Part shown: piece after piece, positions 27,799-36,188 of the stretch | Layout: every line of letters starts with the position of its first letter | Numbering within the stretch: position 1 is the first letter of the stretch | NCBI RefSeq assembly: GCF_020564565.1 | Contig: NZ_JAJCTD010000001.1 | Span: forward strand, 372,001 to 436,000 | Direction: 5' to 3' | DNA from: Rhodobacter sp. Har01 | Lineage (GTDB): Bacteria; Pseudomonadota; Alphaproteobacteria; Rhodobacterales; Rhodobacteraceae | DNA length: 64,000 bases | The notes under the pieces: generated by a model | Seen by the model: only the letters and a program-made list of their open reading frames with translations | Database searches by the model: none | What the model was told of the DNA's origin: nothing | Made by a program: the position numbers and the translations under genes

Positions 27799-28572
27799 TC
27801 AGGTCCTGCGGAGCCGCGCGGTTCCGGCGACAAGCGGTGCGTCGATCCGGTCGAAGCGCAGATGCGCCAGCGCCCGGCTGCCGGACACGGTGCCCAGCCG
27901 CCCGGCCTCGCGCCCGTCCTCAAGCGTGATCGGCGTTCCGGGCAGGGCGGTTCCGTCCAGGGCCAGCCGCACCAGGCCCTTCTTCAACTCGGTCTTGTGC
28001 TTCATCCGGGCGGTGACTTCCTGGCCGACATAGCAGCCCTTGCGGAAATCGACGCCGTGCAGGCGTTCGAACCCCATTTCAAGGATGTAGCTGTCGTCGG
28101 GCACCAGGTCGGCGGGAAATTCCGGCACCAGATGTTCGACGCGCAGCGCATCCCAGTCGGTCTGCACCGGGCCACCTGCCCGGGCGCCGTAGAGGCGCCA
28201 GCCCAGTGCGGGATGGCGCGGGTCGGGAAAGGCCCCGGCAGGGGGAGCGGCCAGGCCGCGGGTGACGCACAGGGGGGCCGGCGCGATCTGTACCTCGGCG
28301 CGCAGACGATACAGCATCAGGCGCCGGAGCGTCGGTTCCGCCAGGGCGGCAGGCAGGTCGAGAAGGTAGTGCCCCTCGGGGTCCTCGGCGCGGCGGGCCA
28401 GGAAGAAATCGGCCAGATACTTGCCTTGCGGCGTCAGCAGCGCGGCCCAGACCAGGCCGGGGCCGCGACCCAGCGGCAGGACGTCGTTCGAGACCAGGCC
28501 CTGCAGGAAGGGCAGCACGTCCTTGCCGGTCAGCTGCCAGATCATCCGGCCCGGGGTTTCCTCGGCGGTCAT
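27799..28572 (-). CDS. ygfZ: YgfZ/GcvT-type folate-binding protein
   Basis: This 257-residue protein has the YgfZ signature KGCYVGQEVTARMKHK near residues 187-202. YgfZ (IBA57 in mitochondria) is a folate-binding protein required for maturation or repair of some iron-sulfur enzymes. The start at 28572 gives the family N-terminus, with the TGKDVLPFLQGLVSNDV segment soon after. It lies 52 bases downstream of the ABC exporter gene on the same strand. Confidence 0.85.
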   Translation of the reverse strand: MTAEETPGRMIWQLTGKDVLPFLQGLVSNDVLPLGRGPGLVWAALLTPQGKYLADFFLARRAEDPEGHYLLDLPAALAEPTLRRLMLYRLRAEVQIAPAPLCVTRGLAAPPAGAFPDPRHPALGWRLYGARAGGPVQTDWDALRVEHLVPEFPADLVPDDSYILEMGFERLHGVDFRKGCYVGQEVTARMKHKTELKKGLVRLALDGTALPGTPITLEDGREAGRLGTVSGSRALAHLRFDRIDAPLVAGTARLRRT

Positions 28573-28624
28573 GCGGCACTCCTTTGGCCCCGATAGTGGG
28601 CTTGCGCTTCGCGGAAGGAAAGGG

Positions 28625-30415
28625 TCAGTCGCGGAATTGCAGGGCGTGCAGGCGGGCGTAAAGGCCGCCCCGGGCCAGCAGCTCGTCGTGGGTGCCCTCC
28701 TCGGCCACCCGGCCGGCGTCCAGCACGACGATCCGGTCGGCGTCGCGCACGGTGGCCAGGCGGTGGGCGATGACCAGGGTGGTGCGACCGGCGCGGGCGT
28801 GGTCCAGCGCATTGGTGACCGCGGTTTCCGAAGCCGCGTCCAGCGCCGAGGTCGCCTCGTCCAGCAACAGCACCGGCGCCTCGGCCAGCAGCGCGCGGGC
28901 GATGGCGATGCGCTGGCGCTGCCCGCCCGACAGCGCCGAGCCGCGCGGGCCGGCGGGAGTGTCCAGTCCGGCCGGCAGGCGGACCAGGAATTCGACCGCG
29001 TTGGCATCGGCCAGCGCGCGGTCCAGCCGGACCGGGTCGATGCCGCGGCGGCCGAAGATCAGGTTTTCGCGCAGGGTCTCGTCGAACAGGGCCGAATCCT
29101 GGGTGACGGCGGCAAACAGCCGGCGCTGGTCGGCCAGCGCAAGATCGGTGGCCGGCACGCCACCAATCAGGATGCGCCCTTCGGCCGGGTCCGCCAGGCC
29201 GGCAAGCAGGTGGAACACCGTGGACTTGCCCGCCCCGGAGGCACCGACCAGCGCGGTGACCTTGCCCGCCTCGGCCCGGAACGACAGCCCGCGCAGGACC
29301 GGCGAGCCGTCGTCATAGCCGAAGCGGACATCCTGGAAGACGATCTCGGGGGGCAGGCGGTCGGGCTTGGCGCGGCTGGTGTCGGGGCGCTGGGTCACCG
29401 GCCGGATGTCGAAAAGCTCGTAGAGCCGCTCGAGCGAGGCGCGGGCGATCTGCCAGACGCCGGCCATGTCCGACAGCCGACGGATCGGCTGGAAGGTCAG
29501 CGCCATGGCGGTGAAGAAGGACATGAATTCGCCGGTCGTGCGCTCGCCGGCCACGACCTGTGCGCCGCCCAGCATCAGCACGGCGAAAAAGCCGATGCCG
29601 GTGACGATGTCGACCAGCGCCGGGATGGCGGCGCGGCCGGTGGCCGACTTCACCTCGGCCCGCACGATGCGCTCGACGATGCGGTCGTAGCGGCCGGCCT
29701 GGTAATCCTCCATCTGGTTCAGCTTGACCTGCTGGATGCCGTGAAAGATCTCGTCCAGCCGGGTGGCCCGCAGGCCGGCCTGTTCGCGCGTCTGCAGCGT
29801 CTTGCGGCGGATGTAGCGCCGCAGGGCCGCGGCCGGCAGGATCAGCAGCGGTGCGCCCACCAGCGCGGCGAGCGTCCAGCGCGGGTCGATCGACAGTGCC
29901 ACCGCGAACAGGCCGACAAGCGCCACGAGGTCGCGGGCGACACCGGTGATCACCACCTGGGCGCCGCCCTGGGCAGCGACGGTATCGCCCTGCACCCGCT
30001 CGATCAGCGTGCCGGGCGGGTTCAGCTGGAAGAAGGCGCCGTCCAGGGTCAGCAGGTGGCGCAGCATCGCCGACTGCATGGCCGCCGCGGTGGACAGGTT
30101 CACCCGCGCCAACAGCCAGCGCCCCAGGATCGAGGTCAGGCCGCGGACCGCGAACAGCATCAGGATGCCCAGGCCCACCCAGAGCAGAAGCCCGCCCGAC
30201 CGCTGCGTGAAGACCTGATCGAACAGCGGTTCCAGAAGCCAGGACAAAGCCCCCAGCGTCGAGCCTTCGACGACCGAGACCAGCATCGCCAGCACCAGCA
30301 TCCCGGACCGCGGCCGCAGGAATTCGCGCCAGTAGCGGCGAAAGAGGTGCGGCGGCGATGGGTCGAGTGTGGCCAAGGCGGGTGTCCGGCTGGGGTTCGG
30401 GGGGGTGTAGCCCAT
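28625..30415 (-). CDS. MsbA-like ABC exporter (fused membrane and ATPase domains)
   Basis: This 596-residue half transporter has six membrane helices in the first 320 residues. An ATPase follows with Walker A GASGAGKST, signature LSGGQRQRIAIARAL, Walker B VLLLDEATSALD and the H-loop VIAHRL. Homologues flip lipid A or export lipids or drugs as homodimers. Start 30415 gives the usual short cytosolic N-terminus; the frame upstream runs through the G-rich repeat and is not coding-like. The substrate cannot be inferred. Confidence 0.87.
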   Translation of the reverse strand: MGYTPPNPSRTPALATLDPSPPHLFRRYWREFLRPRSGMLVLAMLVSVVEGSTLGALSWLLEPLFDQVFTQRSGGLLLWVGLGILMLFAVRGLTSILGRWLLARVNLSTAAAMQSAMLRHLLTLDGAFFQLNPPGTLIERVQGDTVAAQGGAQVVITGVARDLVALVGLFAVALSIDPRWTLAALVGAPLLILPAAALRRYIRRKTLQTREQAGLRATRLDEIFHGIQQVKLNQMEDYQAGRYDRIVERIVRAEVKSATGRAAIPALVDIVTGIGFFAVLMLGGAQVVAGERTTGEFMSFFTAMALTFQPIRRLSDMAGVWQIARASLERLYELFDIRPVTQRPDTSRAKPDRLPPEIVFQDVRFGYDDGSPVLRGLSFRAEAGKVTALVGASGAGKSTVFHLLAGLADPAEGRILIGGVPATDLALADQRRLFAAVTQDSALFDETLRENLIFGRRGIDPVRLDRALADANAVEFLVRLPAGLDTPAGPRGSALSGGQRQRIAIARALLAEAPVLLLDEATSALDAASETAVTNALDHARAGRTTLVIAHRLATVRDADRIVVLDAGRVAEEGTHDELLARGGLYARLHALQFRD

Positions 30416-30490
30416 GCAGAGCCTCGGCTCAAGCATGGGGCGTCCACGCGGCCAGGCGTCCGCGGGTGGGTGTTCGCTGGGGCTTTCGCA

Positions 30491-30717
30491 GGGAGGGCGT
30501 TGACGGGACGGTGTTGACAGGGGGGAGGCGGTTACGAGGGGGGCTTTTATGCGGTGGCTTTGATGTGGGGGCATTGATGCGGGGGGCTTGATGTGGGGGC
30601 TTGATAGGGAGGGGGCTTGGGGGGCTTGAAAGGGGGGGCGTTGACGGGGGTGTTGAGGGGGCGCTGACAAAGGGGGACGCTGACACCGGACGTTGACGGG
30701 GGGGGACCGGGGGGCTA
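30491..30717. repeat. G-rich degenerate repeat between divergent genes
   Basis: The 338-base gap between the ABC exporter (minus) and the aminotransferase (plus) is dominated by runs of 4-8 G, alternating with TTGAT or TTGAC on the plus strand. Units are about 10-16 bases (for example GGGGGCTTGAT and GGGCGTTGACGGG). Many G-tracts close together can form G-quadruplexes in the non-template strand of the aminotransferase transcript. No conventional promoter stands out, and nothing else is seen from 30416 to 30490. Confidence 0.8.
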
Positions 30718-30753
30718 GCCATGGCAGGCCTTTGCGACGACGGAGCCCATCGC

Positions 30754-31959
30754 ATGTCACTTGCCCACGGCCACCCCTACCTGGCGATCCCCGGCCCTTC
30801 GGTCATGCCCGAGCGGGTGCTGCGCGCCATGCATCGGGGCAGCCCGAACATCTACGAAGGGCCTCTGGTCGAGATGGTGGCGGGCCTGTGGCCCGACCTG
30901 CGGGCGGTGGCGGGCACCACGGCGCATGTGGCGGCCTATATCGGCAACGGCCATGCCGGATGGGAGGCGGCGAATGCCAACCTGTTCTCGCGCGGCGAGC
31001 GGGCGCTGGTGCTGGCAACCGGCCAGTTCGGGCTGTCCTGGGCCAACCATGCCCGGCAGATGGGGATCGAGGTCGAGGTTCTGGACTTCGGCCGCGCGGC
31101 GCCGGCGGACCCGGGCCGGCTGGAAACGGCGCTGCGGGCCGACCGGGAAGGCCGGATCAAGGCGGTGCTGACGACACATGTCGATACCGCGACGACCGTG
31201 CGCAACGACATTCCGGCGCTGCGCGCGGCGATGGATGCCGCGGGGCACCCGGCGCTGCTGGCGGTGGATTGCATCGCCTCGCTGGCCTGTGACGAATACC
31301 GGATGGACGACTGGGGCGCGGATGTCACCGTGGCGGCCAGCCAGAAAGGGCTGATGACGCCACCGGGCCTGGCCTTCGTCTGGTTCAGCGAGGCGGCGCG
31401 GCTGCGCTGCGGCGAGGGCGACCTGGCGACGCCCTATTGGCGTTGGGGGCCGCGGGCCGAGCCCGCCGAGTTCTGGCAATACTGGGACGGCACCGCGCCG
31501 ACGCATCACCTTTACGGCCTGCGCGAGGCGCTGACGATGCTGGTGCACGAGGAAGGCCTGGCACAGGCCTGGGCGCGGCACGAGGCGCTGGCGCGGGTGG
31601 TCTGGGCGGCCTTCGAGGCCTGGGGCACAGGCAATCCGGCGATTGCGATGAACGTCCCGCGGCCCGAGTGGCGCGGGCGGTCGGTCACCGCGGCCCGGCT
31701 GGGTGCGCCGGATGCGGCGCGGCTGCGCGCCTGGTGCGAACGCCACGCCGGGGTGACGCTGGGCATCGGCCTCGGCGCGGCCACGCCCGAGGACCCGAAG
31801 GCCGAGGGGGCGCTGCGGGTGGCGCATATGGGACATGTGAACGCGCATATGACGCTGGGCGTGCTGGCGGTGATGGAGGCCGGGCTGAAAGCTTTGGGGA
31901 TAGCGCATGGCGATGGCGCGCTGGAGGCGGCGGCCCAGGTGGTTGCGGACCGTGCCTGA
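30754..31959 (+). CDS. class-V aminotransferase, serine/alanine-glyoxylate type
   Basis: This 401-residue PLP enzyme belongs to the AGXT/serine-glyoxylate aminotransferase group. The N-terminus reads YLAIPGPSVMPERVL, the acidic PLP contact lies in AVDCIASLACDEY, and the Schiff-base lysine is in VAASQKGLMTPPGLAF near residue 199. It should transfer an amino group to glyoxylate or pyruvate. The ATG at 30754 is preferred because the family starts close to GHPYLAIPGP; an upstream ATG lies at 30721. One of the 48-bp twin-hairpin elements follows 12 bases after the stop. Confidence 0.87.
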   Translation: MSLAHGHPYLAIPGPSVMPERVLRAMHRGSPNIYEGPLVEMVAGLWPDLRAVAGTTAHVAAYIGNGHAGWEAANANLFSRGERALVLATGQFGLSWANHARQMGIEVEVLDFGRAAPADPGRLETALRADREGRIKAVLTTHVDTATTVRNDIPALRAAMDAAGHPALLAVDCIASLACDEYRMDDWGADVTVAASQKGLMTPPGLAFVWFSEAARLRCGEGDLATPYWRWGPRAEPAEFWQYWDGTAPTHHLYGLREALTMLVHEEGLAQAWARHEALARVVWAAFEAWGTGNPAIAMNVPRPEWRGRSVTAARLGAPDAARLRAWCERHAGVTLGIGLGAATPEDPKAEGALRVAHMGHVNAHMTLGVLAVMEAGLKALGIAHGDGALEAAAQVVADRA

Positions 31960-31970
31960 CGCCAGGGCGC

Positions 31971-32018
31971 CGGAAATCGAAGTCGATTTCCGTCCACGAT
32001 TTTCGACTTCGAAAATCG
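31971..32018. repeat. 48-bp twin-hairpin element, copy 2
   Basis: The first inverted repeat (31971-31992) has arms CGGAAATCGA/TCGATTTCCG around AG. The linker is TCCA. The second (31997-32018) has arms CGATTTTCGA/TCGAAAATCG around CT. It aligns with the reverse complement of copy 3, including the linker, and all stem differences are paired changes. It sits between convergent genes (aminotransferase and exoD). Confidence 0.9.
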
Positions 32019-32024
32019 TTCTGG

Positions 32025-32753
32025 TCAGAACGCCCCGGTGATGACGAAGATCGCCGATTTCAGCAGCGCGTAGCCCAGACCGCCGACATAGATCAGCGCC
32101 CCTGCCGCGGCCAGCATGCCCAGGATGATCCAGAGCCCGTCGCGTTCCAGCACGCCCAGCCCGATCAGGCAGATCGCCACCGAAGGCGCCATGTTCGCGA
32201 AGGGGATCGGCAGCGCCAGGGCGATGGACAGCACCAGGCACAAGGCGCCGATCAGCCGCTGCGACGCCGGCCAGGCCAGCGGCTGGAGCCGGGCTTTCAA
32301 CAACCGTTCGGCCCGCTCGAGCCAGGGGTTGATCCGCTGCACCATGCCCGCGAAGGTTGCCCGCGGCATGGATCGTCGGGCGATGAAGTCGGGCAGCCAG
32401 GGCGACTTGCCCAGCATCATCTGGGTGGACAGAAAGATCAGCGGCAGGCCCAGCACGCCGGCAAGCCCCGGCGGCGACGGCAGGATGTTGGGAAAGGCGA
32501 AGATCAGCAGCAGCGCCCCGAAGGCACGCGAGCGCATCGTCTCGAGCATGTCGGCGATGGCCACCCGCTCGCGGCCCGGCTCCTCGGCCAAGGCGGTCAG
32601 GATCTCGGTCAGCCGCGGCGGGCGCGGGCGCGGGGTGCCGGCGTCTTCGGCCGCGTGGCCGTCGGGCGTGGACCACAGCGCATCCGGAATCACCGGCTGT
32701 CCGGGCGGAGCGACCGGTTCGCCGGCGGTGTCTTGGTCCTTCGGGTCTTGCAT
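32025..32753 (-). CDS. ExoD family membrane protein
   Basis: This 242-residue protein has a disordered Pro-rich N-terminus and then the ExoD domain: LTEILTALAEEPGRERVAIA, the membrane-associated FGALLLIFAFPNILP and three to four hydrophobic helices to the C-terminus. ExoD in rhizobia affects exopolysaccharide production and alkaline tolerance; the biochemical role is unknown. It lies 22 bases downstream of the DMT permease gene. Confidence 0.85.
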   Translation of the reverse strand: MQDPKDQDTAGEPVAPPGQPVIPDALWSTPDGHAAEDAGTPRPRPPRLTEILTALAEEPGRERVAIADMLETMRSRAFGALLLIFAFPNILPSPPGLAGVLGLPLIFLSTQMMLGKSPWLPDFIARRSMPRATFAGMVQRINPWLERAERLLKARLQPLAWPASQRLIGALCLVLSIALALPIPFANMAPSVAICLIGLGVLERDGLWIILGMLAAAGALIYVGGLGYALLKSAIFVITGAF

Positions 32754-32775
32754 CTTGGTCCTGCGCCGTGGCCGT

Positions 32776-33687
32776 TCAGGGATGCGGCAGTCCTGCCGCC
32801 GGTCCGGTCCCGTCTACATAGGGCTTCGTGGCGCGTCTTTCACGCCAGGAAATGCTGACCGCCGAAGCGATCAGGATGACGACCCCGGCAAAGGTCCAGG
32901 CATCGGGCCAGTCGTCGAAGAACCACCATCCCAGGGCGGTGGCCATGACGATCTCGGCAAAGGCCAGCGGTGCCAGCAGCGAGGCCTCGGCGTGTTCATA
33001 GGCGCGGGTGATCAACAGGTGCCCGACCGTGGCGATGATGCCGATCGCGGCCAGCATCAGCCATTGGCCGGAATCCGGCCTCTGCCAGGCCAGCGGCAGG
33101 ATGAGGGTCAGCAGCAGGGCGCCAAGCGCATTGGTCTGGAAGGTCAGCACCGAGGCCTCGGCCTTGCCGGCAATGGCGCGGGTCATCACGAAATAGCTGC
33201 CCAGCATGAAACCCGCGGCCAGCGCCAGCAGCGTGCCCGGGTTCACCTCGACGAGGCCGGGGCGGATGATGACCAGCGTGCCAAGAAAGCCCGTGGCGAC
33301 GGCGGCCCAGCGGCGCGGTCCGACCTTTTCGCCCAGCACCAGCGCGGACAGCAGCGTCACCACCAGTGGGTTGACGAAGAAGATCGCCAGCGCATCGGCG
33401 ATGGGCAGGTATTTCAGCGCCTCGAAAAAGCAGAAGGTGGCGCCGAACAGCAAGAGCGCGCGGCCCAGGTGGTGCAGCGGCGCCTGCGGGCGGAAGACCG
33501 CCGGGCCGGCGGCGCGCAGGGCAAAGGGCAGGGTGGCAAGCGAGCCGAACACCGCCCGCGCCCAGACCACGATGACAATGGGCAGTCCCGCCTGGCCAAG
33601 GACCTTGGCCAGGACGTCGATGAAGGGCAGGATGGCCATGGCGGCAAGCATCAGGCCGATGCCGATCAGGGGGCGGGGTTCGCTCAT
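32776..33687 (-). CDS. EamA/DMT superfamily permease
   Basis: This 303-residue protein has ten predicted membrane helices in two EamA repeats (for example ALAIFFVNPLVVTLLSALVLGE in the first and ASLLAPLAFAEIVMATALGW in the second). Such permeases export amino acids, purines or other metabolites. The start at 33687 precedes MSEPRPLIGIGL. It is divergent from the metallo-hydrolase with a 66-base gap. Substrate unknown. Confidence 0.84.
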   Translation of the reverse strand: MSEPRPLIGIGLMLAAMAILPFIDVLAKVLGQAGLPIVIVVWARAVFGSLATLPFALRAAGPAVFRPQAPLHHLGRALLLFGATFCFFEALKYLPIADALAIFFVNPLVVTLLSALVLGEKVGPRRWAAVATGFLGTLVIIRPGLVEVNPGTLLALAAGFMLGSYFVMTRAIAGKAEASVLTFQTNALGALLLTLILPLAWQRPDSGQWLMLAAIGIIATVGHLLITRAYEHAEASLLAPLAFAEIVMATALGWWFFDDWPDAWTFAGVVILIASAVSISWRERRATKPYVDGTGPAAGLPHP

Positions 33688-33753
33688 GCGGCCGGACCCT
33701 AGGCGGGCCGGCCGGGCCATGCCAGTCTGAAAGCGACGCAATGGGGGGGCAGG

Positions 33754-34446
33754 ATGTGGTTTCGCTGGAATGCGGTGGCCCCCGGCGTCTGGCGTGGCGA
33801 AGAGCCGGCGGTGGACCCGATGTTCCGCGCTGCTTTCGTTTCGGTGACAGGCCGCGACGCCGACCTGCAGTACGACTTCGGCTGCGGGCTGGTGCCCTTG
33901 CGCCCCGCGCTGCCGCTGTCGGGCGGGCCGGTGATCGCGGTCGCCAGTCACGCCCATGTCGACCACATCGGCGGCTTTCACGAATTCGCCGATCGCCGCG
34001 GCCATGCCTCCGAGGCGGTGGGCTTCGCCGGCCTGCCCGGCTGTCCGACCTTCGCAGAGGAGTTCCGCACCTGGCCGGGCGGGCCGGCTGAGGCGGTCTC
34101 GGTGGAAGGCTGGACCCTGCGGCCCGCCGCCCTGACGGCGACCCTCGCTGAGGGCGACCGGATCGACCTGGGTGACCGGGTCTTCACCGTGCTGCATCTG
34201 CCCGGCCATTCGCCCGGCGGCATCGGGCTTCTGGACCCGGCCGACGGGCTGTTGCTGTCGGGCGACGCGATCTATGACGACGTGATCTTGGACGATCTGC
34301 CCGGGGCCTCGATTGAGGACTATTTCGCCACGATGGAGCGGCTGCGCCGCCTGGACTGCCGGCTGGTCATCGGCGGGCACGGGCCGCCGATGGGCCGGGC
34401 GCGGATGGTCGCGGTGGCCGAGGCCTGGCTGAAGGCCCGCAGCTGA
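33754..34446 (+). CDS. metallo-beta-lactamase fold hydrolase
   Basis: This 230-residue protein has the zinc-binding motif SHAHVDHIGGFHEF near residue 67, the later histidine in LHLPGHSPGGIGLL, the bridging aspartate in LLSGDAIYDD and the last histidine in VIGGHGPP. It is a glyoxalase-II-like or general hydrolase of the superfamily. No signal peptide is seen, so it acts in the cytoplasm. The substrate is not known. Confidence 0.84.
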   Translation: MWFRWNAVAPGVWRGEEPAVDPMFRAAFVSVTGRDADLQYDFGCGLVPLRPALPLSGGPVIAVASHAHVDHIGGFHEFADRRGHASEAVGFAGLPGCPTFAEEFRTWPGGPAEAVSVEGWTLRPAALTATLAEGDRIDLGDRVFTVLHLPGHSPGGIGLLDPADGLLLSGDAIYDDVILDDLPGASIEDYFATMERLRRLDCRLVIGGHGPPMGRARMVAVAEAWLKARS

Positions 34447-34450
34447 ACCC

Positions 34451-34819
34451 TCAGTTGCCGTGAGTTGCCAGCCATTCGGTCATCCAGGCAATCTCGGCCT
34501 CTTGCGCGGCAATCACGCCTTCGGCCAGCTTGCGCACTTCGGGATCGGCGCCGTGGTCCAGCACCACCCGGGCCATGTCGATGGCGCCCTGGTGATGCGG
34601 GATCATCCCGCGCACGAAATCGACATCGGCGTCGCCGGTGAAGGCGATGTCCATGCCGGTGTGCATCTTCATGTTGGCCTCCATGTAGGCCAGGGTCGAG
34701 GCGGATTCGGCGCCGGTCATCATGTGGCCGCTGTGGTCCATCGTGCCTTCGGCCAGAAGCGGCAGGGCGGCCAGGCCAAGGACGGCGGCGGCAAGGGCGA
34801 GGCGGGGCTTCGGGATCAT
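34451..34819 (-). CDS. DUF305 family periplasmic protein
   Basis: This 122-residue protein starts with a signal peptide ([20 protein letters not shown], cleavage near LLA-EG). The DUF305 core follows: the Met/His-rich [19 protein letters not shown] and [20 protein letters not shown]. Proteins of this type are ferritin-like helical bundles often found in copper-handling loci. The upstream region holds a MerR-type dyad, which supports a metal-related role by inference. Confidence 0.82.
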   Translation of the reverse strand: MIPKPRLALAAAVLGLAALPLLAEGTMDHSGHMMTGAESASTLAYMEANMKMHTGMDIAFTGDADVDFVRGMIPHHQGAIDMARVVLDHGADPEVRKLAEGVIAAQEAEIAWMTEWLATHGN

Positions 34820-34867
34820 CGGGGTTACCTTCCGGGTTTACCTTCCAGTCTGCCCGGACAGGATCGC

Positions 34868-34892
34868 ACTCTCCGGTAACTGGAAGGAAAGT
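34868..34892 (-). promoter_or_regulatory. possible MerR/CueR-type dyad upstream of the DUF305 gene
   Basis: On the minus strand the seven-base half-sites ACTTTCC and GGAGAGT (one mismatch) are 11 bases apart, 49 bases before the DUF305 start. This resembles MerR-family metal operators between -35 and -10. The -10 is poor. Two direct copies of GGAAGGTAA lie nearer the start (about 34826-34853). Confidence 0.35.
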
Positions 34893-35015
34893 CACGGTTG
34901 GGTGAGCGTCCGCACTTTCGCAAGGCAAGAGACAGGCTGTGCGCGGCTTGGCTCTTCACCGGCGCGGTCAAGGGGCGTATCCTTCGACCAAATCGGGCTT
35001 TCCGGAAATGCGGGC

Positions 35016-35807
35016 ATGTCCTGTCTCACCTGCCGCCGTCCAGTCGTCGGGATCATCGGCAACGCTTATGCGTTGAACGACCGCTATCCGGTGCATGCCG
35101 GGGGCACGATGAATTCGGAAGCCGTGGCCGATGTGGCGGGCTGCCTGCCGCTGATCATTCCATCCGACCCGCGCTACGTCTCGGTCGAGGAACTGTTGGC
35201 GCTGTGTGACGGGTTCCTGCTGACCGGAGGGCGGCCGAACGTGCATCCCAGCGCCTATGGCGAGCAGGAAACGCCCGCGCATGGCGCTTTTGACCGCAGC
35301 CGCGATGCGATCACGCTGCCCTTGATCCGGGCCTGCGTCGAGCGTGGCCAGCCGTTCTTCGGCATCTGCCGCGGGTTCCAGGAACTGAACGTGGCCATGG
35401 GCGGCAGTCTGCACCCTGAAATCCGCGAGTTGCCGGGGCGGATGAACCACCGGATGCCGCCCGAGGCCAGTCTGGAGGAACAGTTCGCCCTTCGCCATCC
35501 GGTGCGGTTCACGCCCGGGGGGGTGTTCCACCGGCTGATGGGGGCGGATGAGGTGATGACCAACACCTTGCACGGCCAGGGGATCGCCCGGGCGGGGGCG
35601 CGGATCGTGGTTGACGGGGTGGCCGAGGATGGCACGCCCGAGGCGATCTATGTCCGGGACGCGCCAGGGTTCACGCTGTCGGTGCAGTGGCACCCCGAGT
35701 GGCGCGCGGGCGAGGACCCGGTGTCGCGGCCGCTGTTTCAGGCCTTTGGTGCGGCCTGTGCCGACTGGGCGGCAGGCCAGCGCGCGCGGGCGATGGTCGC
35801 CGAATAG
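35016..35807 (+). CDS. class-I glutamine amidotransferase-like (gamma-glutamyl-GABA hydrolase type)
   Basis: This 263-residue protein belongs to the peptidase C26/PuuD group. The nucleophile cysteine is in FFGICRGFQELNVAMGG near residue 115, and the catalytic histidine in SVQWHPEW near residue 225. GFLLTGGRPNVHP is a family segment. PuuD releases GABA from gamma-glutamyl-GABA in putrescine breakdown; other members act on different gamma-glutamyl amides. The start at 35016 fits the family N-terminus RRPVVGIIGNAY. Confidence 0.84.
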   Translation: MSCLTCRRPVVGIIGNAYALNDRYPVHAGGTMNSEAVADVAGCLPLIIPSDPRYVSVEELLALCDGFLLTGGRPNVHPSAYGEQETPAHGAFDRSRDAITLPLIRACVERGQPFFGICRGFQELNVAMGGSLHPEIRELPGRMNHRMPPEASLEEQFALRHPVRFTPGGVFHRLMGADEVMTNTLHGQGIARAGARIVVDGVAEDGTPEAIYVRDAPGFTLSVQWHPEWRAGEDPVSRPLFQAFGAACADWAAGQRARAMVAE

Positions 35808-35847
35808 GCATAACGTTTCGTTAACGATGCTGCGGCAGGCTGGCGGC

Positions 35848-36075
35848 ATGACCTCAGCCCTGCACGCCACGCCACAGCAGTTCTATTCCGAGCTTTTCGG
35901 ATCGCGCGCTGCGCGCAACGGCGAGGTCATTCGCCGCAAGATTCGGGATGTTGAGCGCATTGTCGGTCGCGAAGCATTTCTTCAAGAGATGCAGCGGCGC
36001 GGCTACGCGGTCGTCGAGAATGCCGGTCAGTATGTGATCTTCTGCAACCGAGATCCCATTCGCCGCCTGGCGTGA
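35848..36075 (+). CDS. small conserved alphaproteobacterial protein
   Basis: This 75-residue basic protein contains the patterns QQFYSELFGSRAARNG, IRRKIRDVERIVGREAF and VIFCNRDPIRRLA. Similar small proteins in Rhodobacterales are sometimes labelled phosphoribosylanthranilate isomerase, which the size and sequence do not support. The function is unknown. An in-frame ATG also lies at 35827. A twin-hairpin element follows two bases after the stop. Confidence 0.6.
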   Translation: MTSALHATPQQFYSELFGSRAARNGEVIRRKIRDVERIVGREAFLQEMQRRGYAVVENAGQYVIFCNRDPIRRLA

Positions 36076-36077
36076 CC

Positions 36078-36125
36078 CGATTTCCGAAGTCGGAAATCGT
36101 GGACGGAATTCGACTTCGAATTCCG
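36078..36125. repeat. 48-bp twin-hairpin element, copy 3
   Basis: It is the same as copy 1 except for the linker (TGGA instead of CGCA). Arms are CGATTTCCGA/TCGGAAATCG (36078-36099) and CGGAATTCGA/TCGAATTCCG (36104-36125). Here it lies between two genes in the same direction, 63 bases before the lyxose isomerase-like start, so it would be transcribed in the intergenic RNA. Confidence 0.9.
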
Positions 36126-36188
36126 GCGCCCGGTGACATCTGGCGGGAAATGCCGTCAAATGGTCGCGCCAGTCAGGGAGGGCGGCGC

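Noticed and set aside
30416-30760. N-terminal extension of the ABC exporter through the G-rich repeat
   Set aside because: The extension is repeat-encoded Pro/Ser-rich sequence with no homology; the family start fits 30415.
35848-36075. Phosphoribosylanthranilate isomerase
   Set aside because: The protein has only 75 residues and no TIM-barrel features; such labels in relatives look like carried-over misannotation.
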